From positions 1 to 44,417 of the IMG/VR virus record IMGVR_UViG_3300021475_000029: DNA of 44,417 nt, one strand, 5' to 3'. The notes beneath the pieces are model-generated. The model saw nothing but the letters and a program-made list of their open reading frames with translations. It searched no databases and was not told where the DNA came from. Source of the DNA: a virus. This document shows, in pieces, positions 31,226 to 36,421 of this stretch. Each line of letters begins with the position of its first letter. Within the stretch, counting starts at the first letter, position 1. The position numbers were made by a program, and so were the translations under genes.

Positions 31226-31328
31226 AGACTTGCTCCTCCTTGAGCCTTCGCATCAACGCGCGCCTGAGAGGGTCGTCCCAGGCGCGCCTAATGGCTTCGT
31301 TGCGATTGCAAAGCTGTTCTGGACTCAT
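31107..31328 (-). CDS. Small ORF, questionable gene
   Basis: 73 residues starting MSPEQLCNRNEAIRRAWDDP. The first 40 residues look protein-like (basic, NUMOD-like spacing NEAIRRAWDDPLRRALM), but the last third overlaps the 30926 gene by 119 bases in another frame, and no good ribosome site precedes the ATG. It may be a truncated remnant or a chance frame. Confidence 0.3.
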   Translation of the reverse strand: MSPEQLCNRNEAIRRAWDDPLRRALMRRLKEEQVYVRHAQRGPDGRYRRSDREGGCDPDRSSSAGQIDAVDNL

Positions 31329-31340
31329 CCACAGGATGAA

Positions 31341-31715
31341 TCACGAATCAGCCCGTCTGTGAATCCTCGTTCTTCGTTTCGCCTCGCGGGCCATCTCGTC
31401 CTCAACCGCGCGTTGCATCCTTTCAGTCACAAACTGCGCGCGCGCCTCTTCGATTCCCAGTCGCTCGATCAGAGCGTTAGTCTCCTCGGCCAGATTGGTG
31501 CGATTGGAATTCGGATAGCTGTCCGCATCGCCCGTGAGAGCTTTGTAATAGATGGTGTTTTTCGACACTTTGAAGACCTTGGCGAGGATCGGAATCCTAA
31601 CGCCATCGCGCCAAAAAACGTTGATCGCAATCCGCTCTTCGGGGGTCAGACCGTCATCGCGTGAGCGGCGTTTGGTCCTGTAGATCAAGGTGTAATAGTC
31701 CTGGTTCATGGTCAT
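31341..31715 (-). CDS. HTH protein, related to the one at 33788
   Basis: A 124-residue protein with an HTH in the middle (GVRIPILAKVFKVSKNTIYY, then KALTGDADSYPNS) and charged helices on both sides (IERLGIEEARAQFVTERMQ). The same AKVF(K/N)VS core and following basic helix occur in 33788-34447. A transcription factor or replication-initiation accessory. The predicted promoter start lies at the first ATG (31715), so ATG 31709 is possible. Confidence 0.65.
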   Translation of the reverse strand: MTMNQDYYTLIYRTKRRSRDDGLTPEERIAINVFWRDGVRIPILAKVFKVSKNTIYYKALTGDADSYPNSNRTNLAEETNALIERLGIEEARAQFVTERMQRAVEDEMAREAKRRTRIHRRADS

Positions 31716-31719
31716 CGGC

Positions 31720-31749
31720 GTTATATTACCTTTACGGTCCTTTTTGCAA
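31720..31749 (-). promoter_or_regulatory. Putative leftward promoter before 31715
   Basis: Minus-strand TTGCAA (31749-31744), an 18-base spacer, TATAAC (31725-31720). The expected transcription start is near 31713, so the transcript would be leaderless or begin at ATG 31709. The spacer contains AAAGGACCG, resembling the repeat at 32936-32957. Confidence 0.55.
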
Positions 31750-31757
31750 GAGGTTGT

Positions 31758-31976
31758 TCAATTGAGCGGCCTCCCGAAAGCGCGCGCGATGCGCAGAGCT
31801 TCCTCGTTAATAGGCTCAGGAGCCTCTACGGAGGCCGCTGAGGGGGGTCTTTCATTTTTGACTATCTGAGAGCCTCGACGCTCCTCGAGGGCTATAGCGG
31901 CCTCGGCTTCGGCCAGGATCTTGCGATCGATCGCCCGGCGAGCGGCGCCGAATTGTTTTTGCCAGTGATTGCCCAT
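31758..31976 (-). CDS. Small helical basic protein
   Basis: 72 residues (NHWQKQFGAARRAIDRKILA, ALRIARAFGRPLN), starting with an ATG sharing a base with the upstream TAA. Amphipathic helix, acidic middle. No family recognised. Confidence 0.5.
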   Translation of the reverse strand: MGNHWQKQFGAARRAIDRKILAEAEAAIALEERRGSQIVKNERPPSAASVEAPEPINEEALRIARAFGRPLN

Positions 31977-32173
31977 TATCGCTCCTCTGCGTGCTTGCGC
32001 ACCAGACAGGCCAGGAGATGCCCTAGACGCTCGTGCAGCTGGTCGACGGATGCAATCAGGTCGTTGCGGACTCGGCCGCCCATGGGGCAGCGGACGTAGG
32101 TGTCCATGGCGATGGTGATTTGTTTGCAAGTGGCGGCGACCGATTCCGCGATATCGGCGGATGTGACCTTCAT
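31976..32173 (-). CDS. Small helical protein of unknown function
   Basis: 65 residues, four short helices (ADIAESVAATCKQITIAMDT, DLIASVDQLHERLGHLLACL). The ATG is preceded by GAAGGA and by TGCCACA, the same context as the 14080 and 34447 starts. Not recognised. Confidence 0.5.
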   Translation of the reverse strand: MKVTSADIAESVAATCKQITIAMDTYVRCPMGGRVRNDLIASVDQLHERLGHLLACLVRKHAEER

Positions 32174-32185
32174 TGTGGCATTCCT

Positions 32186-32329
32186 TCAGTGTTTGAATGT
32201 GGGATAGGCTTCAATCGCCTTTTGCATCGCGGCCGAGACGACCATGCGCGGGCCGGGCGATGGGTGGCTTGACGCCGCCAGCATGACCAAGAGCAGCGCC
32301 AGCACCGCCAGCGCGACGAATCCAGCCAT
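32186..32329 (-). CDS. Small membrane protein
   Basis: 47 residues from ATG 32329: a membrane helix (AGFVALAVLALLLVMLAAS) and a polar tail ending AMQKAIEAYPTFKH. The same frame is open upstream for 24 more codons (SAQRKRTLVTLSSDG), but its first codon with correct ribosome-site spacing is GTT. Upstream are a near-perfect anti-SD match, a short leader frame and an 11-base stem, so expression control is probable. Function unknown. Confidence 0.5.
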   Translation of the reverse strand: MAGFVALAVLALLLVMLAASSHPSPGPRMVVSAAMQKAIEAYPTFKH

Positions 32330-32369
32330 TTTGTTAGGTGTCGCTTTCTCGGGAAATGTGATCCCGTCG

Positions 32370-32420
32370 CTGCTCAGCGTTACGAGGGTGCGCTTACGCT
32401 GAGCAGAAACCGCATCACCT
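32370..32420 (-). promoter_or_regulatory. Leader frame with hairpin, possible attenuator
   Basis: AAGGAGGTGAT (minus strand, near 32424-32414) is fully complementary to the end of 16S rRNA. It overlaps an ATG (32415) opening an 11-codon frame (MRFLLSVSAPS, stop at 32380). An inverted repeat CTGCTCAGCGT/ACGCTGAGCAG (32370-32380 and 32396-32406) covers the frame. Ribosome position on the leader could open or close this stem before the membrane-protein gene. Confidence 0.45.
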
Positions 32421-32642
32421 CCTTTTGTTGCGAATGGTTGGCCCCCGTTCCTTGTCCGCATCGCGCATGATTTGCATGACCAGACGCGCACGCTGCGGGT
32501 CGCACCGGCGATAGCCAAGGGCGTCGGGCTTGTTGTCGCCTGTGAGCCAGTCGAACAATGTCGGCTTGCGCTTGCCGAAATAGGATTCGTAGGAGGCGTG
32601 GAGACTTGCGGCCTCGACTCCTTTGGCGCGTTGGTCGTTCAT
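32415..32642 (-). CDS. Small protein of unknown function
   Basis: 75 residues: NDQRAKGVEAASLHASYESY, FGKRKPTLFDWLTGDNKP, QRARLVMQIMRDADKERG, ending TIRNKRR. ATGA overlap upstream. Mixed charge, helical. No family recognised. Confidence 0.55.
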   Translation of the reverse strand: MNDQRAKGVEAASLHASYESYFGKRKPTLFDWLTGDNKPDALGYRRCDPQRARLVMQIMRDADKERGPTIRNKRR

Positions 32643-32896
32643 GTCAAAACACCTTCGGTTTGACGGTTGATTTCGATCATCACTTTCGACCAGAACCCCG
32701 AAAGATCGCGGATGGCGCAGTGCTGCGCCCAATCGCGGGCGTTCACTGGCCCGCGCTCTTCGATCAGGGTTTCGGCGGTTTCGCGGATGTCGCGCGCCGC
32801 GCGCTCGCGATTAGCAAGCTCGGGATTCTGGGCATGCGCCCAAGCATCCGCTTTTTGCCGGGCGAAAAATTCACCGCGGGAGAGTTTACGTCTCAT
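32639..32896 (-). CDS. Small helical basic protein
   Basis: 85 residues from ATG 32896 (RRKLSRGEFFARQKADAWAH, ERAARDIRETAETLIEERG, FWSKVMIEINRQTEG). AAAGGTG lies five bases upstream. ATG 32911 is an alternative that follows GCCACA, but then the transcript leader would be only a few bases. Not recognised. Confidence 0.5.
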   Translation of the reverse strand: MRRKLSRGEFFARQKADAWAHAQNPELANRERAARDIRETAETLIEERGPVNARDWAQHCAIRDLSGFWSKVMIEINRQTEGVLT

Positions 32897-32924
32897 GATT
32901 GCACCTTTCATTGTGGCGATTAAC

Positions 32925-32957
32925 GATATAGGACCGTCCTTGACCGGAGTCAAGGAC
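32925..32957 (-). promoter_or_regulatory. Leftward promoter with overlapping operator-like palindrome
   Basis: Minus-strand TTGACT (32953-32948), 17-base spacer, TATATC (32930-32925). A perfect inverted repeat GTCCTTGAC-CGGA-GTCAAGGAC (32936-32957) covers the -35 box and spacer, the place where a repressor dimer would block RNA polymerase. A very similar layout lies at 33744-33777. Confidence 0.7.
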
Positions 32958-32983
32958 TATGATGTTAATTTTTGTGGGTACTT

Positions 32984-33697
32984 TCACCTAACCACAAAGC
33001 CGGATGTGTCGCGCTTGGCCTTGCGGCCTTTGGGCGAGAGGGCGATAACCAGGCCTTGCCTGCCTTCCAGGTGACGCAGGTCCGATTGATCGCCATCGAC
33101 TACGCGCGCGCCAAGGTAGGTCTTAGGGAACGCGCCAGCGAAGACGACTGCGACATTTCCGCCCGCGGCCAGCACCCTGACGCAATCCGCTTCGTTTGTT
33201 TCCGAGCGGGAAAATGTCAGGTGATAATTCGCCGGCAATTGACCGCGGGCATGCGCAAGCGCGCGCTTCGGGGATTTGGTGTAATCGACGAATTGGACGT
33301 CCGGGAAGGCCGCGAACAGATGCGGCGCGAGGCCTTCCCATGCGATGTCGGTGGCGCCGTTCAAGCGAATGCAAAGCTTGAGGCCGGCCTTCGCGGCTTG
33401 CGCGCGGGCGCCGCGCATGTGGCGCTCCATTTCGACCAGGAAGGCTTGACGATCGGTCATGAAGTAGCGCGCCTTGGCGATGCGCGAGCGAATGACCGCG
33501 GGATAGAGCGCGGCGTTGCCTGAGTGCTCGCCTAGGCATAACGCAATGCATCCCTTCGATGCATTGGGGCATAAATTGCCGGCGCCGGCCAACCGATGCG
33601 GGGCCATATAGTTGATGGCGTTGAGCCAGCCGAGCTTTTGCGCCTTGACGGCTTTTGGGTTGTCGACGCTAAAGAAACGCCGGAATCGGTTGGACAT
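32984..33697 (-). CDS. Cys-motif phage protein (Gp88/DUF7227-like), possible Fe-S or TIM-barrel protein
   Basis: A 237-residue protein with LAGAGNLCPNASKGCIALCL (Cys43, Cys50, Cys54) near the start, then HSGNAALYPAVIRSRIAKAR, MTDRQAFLVEMERHM, and alternating strands and helices (KLCIRLNGATDIAWEG, VQFVDYTKSPKR, NYHLTFSRSETN, NVAVVFAGAFP). This resembles phage Gp88-type proteins and, more distantly, radical-SAM-like barrels with a Cys triad. AAGAGGTG precedes the ATG. The function of the family is unknown. Confidence 0.6.
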   Translation of the reverse strand: MSNRFRRFFSVDNPKAVKAQKLGWLNAINYMAPHRLAGAGNLCPNASKGCIALCLGEHSGNAALYPAVIRSRIAKARYFMTDRQAFLVEMERHMRGARAQAAKAGLKLCIRLNGATDIAWEGLAPHLFAAFPDVQFVDYTKSPKRALAHARGQLPANYHLTFSRSETNEADCVRVLAAGGNVAVVFAGAFPKTYLGARVVDGDQSDLRHLEGRQGLVIALSPKGRKAKRDTSGFVVR

Positions 33698-33743
33698 TGA
33701 AAAAGCACCTCTTTTGCAGCGCCGTGGCGACGCGATAGAGGTG

Positions 33744-33777
33744 CATATAGCATGAACTTTGCAGTCCTACAAGGACT
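33744..33777 (-). promoter_or_regulatory. Leftward promoter with AGTCCT palindrome
   Basis: Minus-strand TTGTAG (33772-33767), 17-base spacer, TATATG (33749-33744). The -35 box sits inside the palindrome AGTCCTACAAGGACT (33763-33777). It drives the Cys-motif gene at 33697. Layout matches 32925-32957. Confidence 0.6.
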
Positions 33778-33787
33778 AGTTAGGTGA

Positions 33788-34447
33788 TTATTTTATATCT
33801 GGCCATTCGGGGTGAAGGCGTTGGGAATCGACGCCATTGCCTTCATAGCAACCATCGACCGCGCGCGCCGGCGTGGTCCAGCGTTGAAACGACCAAGGCG
33901 GGCAGGTGTTAGGATGGTCGAGGGTTTGGCCATGGTCGCGCTCGAGCTCGCTCAATTCGCGCCACGCCCAACCTTGCGGCGCCTCGGCGTCGGTTCGCGG
34001 GTCTGGGTCGCCTTTCATCCGCAGCTGCACAATGCAGGTGATGAAGCGGCCGCCATAGGCTTCGAAGGTGAAGGGCTTATTTCCCCATCGACCGGCGCGG
34101 GTGTCGGGTCCGTGCATGCGGGCCCGGTCTTCGTCGGTTTCCACGCCAAGGCGGAAGCGTTGGAACTTTGTCGCAATTTCGTCGGTGAAATATTTATCGC
34201 CGAAGGCCTCGCGGCCGAGTTTGTTCCATTCGTCGACCACGTCCTGATAGCGATCGCTGGTATTTCGGCAATTCGCCAAGGCGCTAATGCCGCCGGATGA
34301 GACGTTGAAGACCTTGGCGACCAGGCTTTGAGGGAAGCCGCGCTCACAGGCAAAAAACGCCGCGCACTTGTTGTGAAATGTGAGCCGCTTAGTCATCCTT
34401 GGAAGTTCGCGAATTAATTCGTCAAGCTTTTCAGTGGCTTCAGACAT
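33788..34447 (-). CDS. HTH protein with C-terminal unknown domain
   Basis: A 219-residue protein. Residues about 25-60 form an HTH (FFACERGFPQSLVAKVFNVSSG, then GISALANCRNTSDRYQDVV) related to 31341-31715. The C-terminal half (TDEDRARMHGPDTRAGRWGN, GGRFITCIVQLRM, GWAWRELSELERDHGQ) has no family I recognise. The ATG follows GGGAGG and GCCACA. Probably DNA-binding, possibly linked to the intergenic repeats to its right. Confidence 0.6.
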   Translation of the reverse strand: MSEATEKLDELIRELPRMTKRLTFHNKCAAFFACERGFPQSLVAKVFNVSSGGISALANCRNTSDRYQDVVDEWNKLGREAFGDKYFTDEIATKFQRFRLGVETDEDRARMHGPDTRAGRWGNKPFTFEAYGGRFITCIVQLRMKGDPDPRTDAEAPQGWAWRELSELERDHGQTLDHPNTCPPWSFQRWTTPARAVDGCYEGNGVDSQRLHPEWPDIK

Positions 34448-34480
34448 TGTGGCCTTTCCTCCCATTGGGTTAACTTACGG

Positions 34481-34509
34481 AGGATATTTTGAATTGAGTG
34501 AGCGTGCAA
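34481..34509 (-). promoter_or_regulatory. Putative leftward promoter before 34447
   Basis: Minus-strand TTGCAC (34509-34504), 17-base spacer, TATCCT (34486-34481), with a start of transcription about 25-30 bases before the ATG. Assigned by consensus match only. Confidence 0.5.
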
Positions 34510-34531
34510 GCGCAATCTGAATGAATAGAGT

Positions 34532-34666
34532 GAAGTTACATAGCAGGTAGTCGCCACATACGCGCGACCCTTTGACCGGCAAAAGGCATATTTACAGTTC
34601 GAATGGTGTGGAATTATTGCCATTGCAAGGGTCATATGGTTGTGGGAACGACTTCCTATGTAACTT
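34532..34666. repeat. 12-base inverted repeat flanking 111 AT-rich bases
   Basis: GAAGTTACATAG (34532-34543) and CTATGTAACTTC (34655-34666) are exact complements. Between them lie further short repeats (TTCGAATG, CCATTGCAAGGGTCATATGG). The spacing is too long for a hairpin terminator. It could hold a replication origin or bind a dimer at two sites. Confidence 0.6.
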
Positions 34667-34776
34667 CGAATGCCATACATGGATTGACACTTAGATTCTT
34701 CACGTTAGGGAATGGTCCTCGCTTGCGCTCGGAGGCCAAACTGGCATTGGCGGGCGCCGCGCCGCGCTCAATCGGG

Positions 34777-34815
34777 GCAAAAATAAACCCCGCTCGAAAG
34801 CGGGGCTATTTTGGT
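34777..34815. terminator. Bidirectional intrinsic terminator
   Basis: Stem CCCCGCT-CGAA-AGCGGGG (34788-34805). Read leftward it is followed by TTTATTTTT; read rightward by CTATTTTGG. The leftward form is the stronger and ends the transcript of the small gene at 34832-35014. Confidence 0.85.
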
Positions 34816-34831
34816 TTATCGCAAAGGCGTT

Positions 34832-35014
34832 TTAGACGTATCGGCGCTGATACCAATCGAGCGCCAAGAGGTGTGAGGCGCGCCAGACGGCGCGTAGATC
34901 GCTCAGTTGGGCGTGTTGGGTGACCAGGCCCCAAGACTTGGCGCAAGCGTCACGGAAATAGTAGGACCGGACGCTGCGAAAGGCGCGTCGATCGATAGCT
35001 GGTGTGGGAATCAT
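34832..35014 (-). CDS. Small protein of unknown function
   Basis: 60 residues: IPTPAIDRRAFRSVRSYYFR, CAKSWGLVTQHAQLSDL, AVWRASHLLALDWYQRRYV. Basic and aromatic-rich. GGAGC precedes the ATG. It is framed by its own promoter and terminator, so it is a single-gene unit, the first of the leftward region. Such lone early genes often encode host-takeover proteins, but nothing specific is visible. Confidence 0.6.
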   Translation of the reverse strand: MIPTPAIDRRAFRSVRSYYFRDACAKSWGLVTQHAQLSDLRAVWRASHLLALDWYQRRYV

Positions 35015-35049
35015 GGTGGCGTTGCTCCGGGCGCGACCATCGCGCAGCC

Positions 35050-35078
35050 ACAACATAGGCGCAGCTCGAGCAATTGTC
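35050..35078 (-). promoter_or_regulatory. Strong leftward sigma-70 promoter before 35014
   Basis: Minus-strand TTGACA (35078-35073), exactly 17 bases, TATGTT (35055-35050). Transcription would start near 35043, about 29 bases before the ATG. The AGTCCTAA core of the adjoining palindrome resembles the other AGTCCT sites. Confidence 0.75.
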
Positions 35079-35099
35079 AACTTTGTAGTCCTAAACAAA
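35078..35099. repeat. ACTTTGT/ACAAAGT palindrome next to the -35 box
   Basis: Seven-base arms (35078-35084, 35093-35099) around AGTCCTAA. The block AACTTTG(T/C)AGTCCTA is shared with 33757-33771, so both may be sites for one regulator. Confidence 0.6.
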
Positions 35100-35188
35100 G
35101 TGCGATTGTTGTCTGGCTGGGGGACCAGATGGGGGACCAGCGCCAGCTCGATACACGCAACTCCAGCATTCTCTAGGCGTTCCAGGCA

Positions 35189-35219
35189 GAGGTTAGCGGA
35201 GTACATCTCCGCTAACCTC
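35189..35219. repeat. Perfect 13-base hairpin
   Basis: GAGGTTAGCGGAG, loop TACAT, CTCCGCTAACCTC. No T-run on either strand, so it is not an intrinsic terminator. It sits upstream of the rightward packaging promoter. Confidence 0.75.
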
Positions 35220-35342
35220 GCGAACGCGCGTGCGCTGCGCAACCATGCTGGATGGTCGCCAGGCGCGAAGCGCCTATTGACGATCGCGTTGGACCCTCCC
35301 CATGGGGGCCCTCTTTAGGCATCGGGACCGGAGTCCCGGAGC

Positions 35343-35372
35343 TTGACGCGATGACCAAAACGTATCTACAAT
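35343..35372 (+). promoter_or_regulatory. Rightward promoter before the packaging operon
   Basis: TTGACG (35343-35348), 18-base spacer, TACAAT (35367-35372). The predicted start falls at or next to the ATG at 35379, so the HNH message would be leaderless or the start used lies further on. It is the only convincing rightward promoter before the packaging genes. Confidence 0.65.
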
Positions 35373-35378
35373 ACTCAA

Positions 35379-35912
35379 ATGACCATATGTCCGAGATGTC
35401 AAAACCTATTTAACCCAAGTAAAACGCAAATCTATTGTTCAGAATACTGTCGTAGGAAGGCGCAGAAGCTTCGCAACCGGCGTCGTCATGCGCATCCTCG
35501 GCCTCCCAAGCCAAGGCCGATCGCCAGGCCGCGTTGGCGTCGACCCAAGATTTGGGCTTATAAGCCGACGCTCGAGGAGCGTTTGCTTGCGCTTTCCATT
35601 CCCGAGCCCAATTCTGGTTGCCTTCTTTGGCTCGGCAAGGTCTCAAAGAAGGGTTACGCTGTCATCTGGCTCGAAGGCCGTCATCGGGTCGCCAATCGCG
35701 CGGCTTTTGAAGTTTGGAAGGGTCCGATCCCGGCGGGCAAGATGGTTTGTCACCATTGCGACATCCCCTCGTGCATCGAGCCTAATCACTTGTATGCTGG
35801 GACGGCGAAGAGCAACCACGACGACATGGTCAAACGCGGACGACATAAGTTTCCGCCGCCCAGGCCCAGGAAGCCAAAGCCGCTGCCGAAATTTGCGGGA
35901 GAGGGTATTTGA
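35379..35912 (+). CDS. HNH endonuclease with N-terminal zinc ribbon, beside terminase
   Basis: A 177-residue protein. Residues 1-30 hold a zinc ribbon (CPRCQNLFN, YCSEYCRRKAQ). A basic linker follows. Residues about 75-160 form an HNH_3 domain: CLLWLGKVSKKGYA, HRVANRAAFEVWKG, VCHHCDIPSCIEPNHLYAG with the metal-binding His/Asn/His, and a DDMVKRGRHK end. HNH proteins directly upstream of terminase genes take part in DNA packaging in several phages, for example HK97 gp74; a homing role is the alternative. Confidence 0.85.
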   Translation: MTICPRCQNLFNPSKTQIYCSEYCRRKAQKLRNRRRHAHPRPPKPRPIARPRWRRPKIWAYKPTLEERLLALSIPEPNSGCLLWLGKVSKKGYAVIWLEGRHRVANRAAFEVWKGPIPAGKMVCHHCDIPSCIEPNHLYAGTAKSNHDDMVKRGRHKFPPPRPRKPKPLPKFAGEGI

Positions 35913-36421
35913 CCGATCATCCTCATCTCACCCTCGTCGGCCATTCTAATTCTCCGGAGCATGATCAAGAATTTGAGCCTTTACCGTACTACCCATGGGA
36001 GGAACGTCCTCCGACCCTCCCTATTGACGCCGAGGAAGCCGCGACCGCCATTCATCTCGGCCATAATCTCCCGGCTGCCGCCCTCCTGCTCAAAGTCCCG
36101 GAGTTCCGTCTCCAGCGCCTGGTTCGCGCCAGCCCACGCTTACAGCGCATCCTCGATGAATCCTTTGCTCTCGCGCTCAACCGCGCCGTCGCCGTGCCGA
36201 TCGACACGCTGTTCAACCCCCTCGCCGACCAACGCGCGAAAGAATGGGCGTCCAAGCTGCTGCTCTCCTCCCGGCTTGCCCAAGGCCATCCGCTCTCGCC
36301 GGCCCCCACCCAAAGCGCCCAGTCGGTTTCGCTCACCCAGAGCCCGGTTTCTAAAACCATCACTTTCCGCTGGCGCACCGATGCAGACGACGCCCTCGCG
36401 TCGGATGCTGAGAATGACTGA
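35909..36421 (+). CDS. Putative small terminase subunit
   Basis: A 170-residue protein starting TTG in a TTGA overlap with the HNH stop, after GGGAGAGGG. The central helical part (EEAATAIHLGHNLPAAALLL, KVPEFRLQRLVRASPRLQRI) looks like the DNA-binding domain of small terminases. N- and C-terminal regions are Pro/Ser-rich. Its place before the large subunit supports the role; sequence alone is weak. Confidence 0.6.
   Translation: MTDHPHLTLVGHSNSPEHDQEFEPLPYYPWEERPPTLPIDAEEAATAIHLGHNLPAAALLLKVPEFRLQRLVRASPRLQRILDESFALALNRAVAVPIDTLFNPLADQRAKEWASKLLLSSRLAQGHPLSPAPTQSAQSVSLTQSPVSKTITFRWRTDADDALASDAEND

Larger units (their letters stand above)
34448..34831. promoter_or_regulatory. AT-rich intergenic region with inverted repeats
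   Basis: 384 bases without a convincing gene. Contains: a leftward promoter (TTGCAC 34509-34504, 17-base spacer, TATCCT 34486-34481) for the gene at 34447; a perfect 12-base inverted repeat (34532-34543, 34655-34666) around an AT-rich interval; and the terminator at 34777-34815. Clearly more AT-rich than the genome around it. Candidate origin or control region. Confidence 0.5.
35015..35378. promoter_or_regulatory. Divergent control region between early and packaging operons
   Basis: 364 bases with a leftward promoter (35050-35078), an ACTTTGT/ACAAAGT palindrome beside it, a perfect 13-base hairpin (35189-35219), smaller stems (AGGCGC-GAA-GCGCCT; GGGAC-CGGA-GTCCC) and a rightward promoter (35343-35372). 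No gene-like frame is present. Confidence 0.55.

Noticed and set aside
34414-34923. Overlapping frames on both strands in the AT-rich block (34414-34680 minus, 34603-34923 plus)
   Set aside because: Both lack ribosome sites, have odd composition, and the plus frame crosses the terminator.
35961-36413. N-terminal extension of the large terminase
   Set aside because: It lies wholly inside the small subunit gene and is Ser/Arg/Pro-rich. ATG 36414 gives normal terminase length and the usual overlap.
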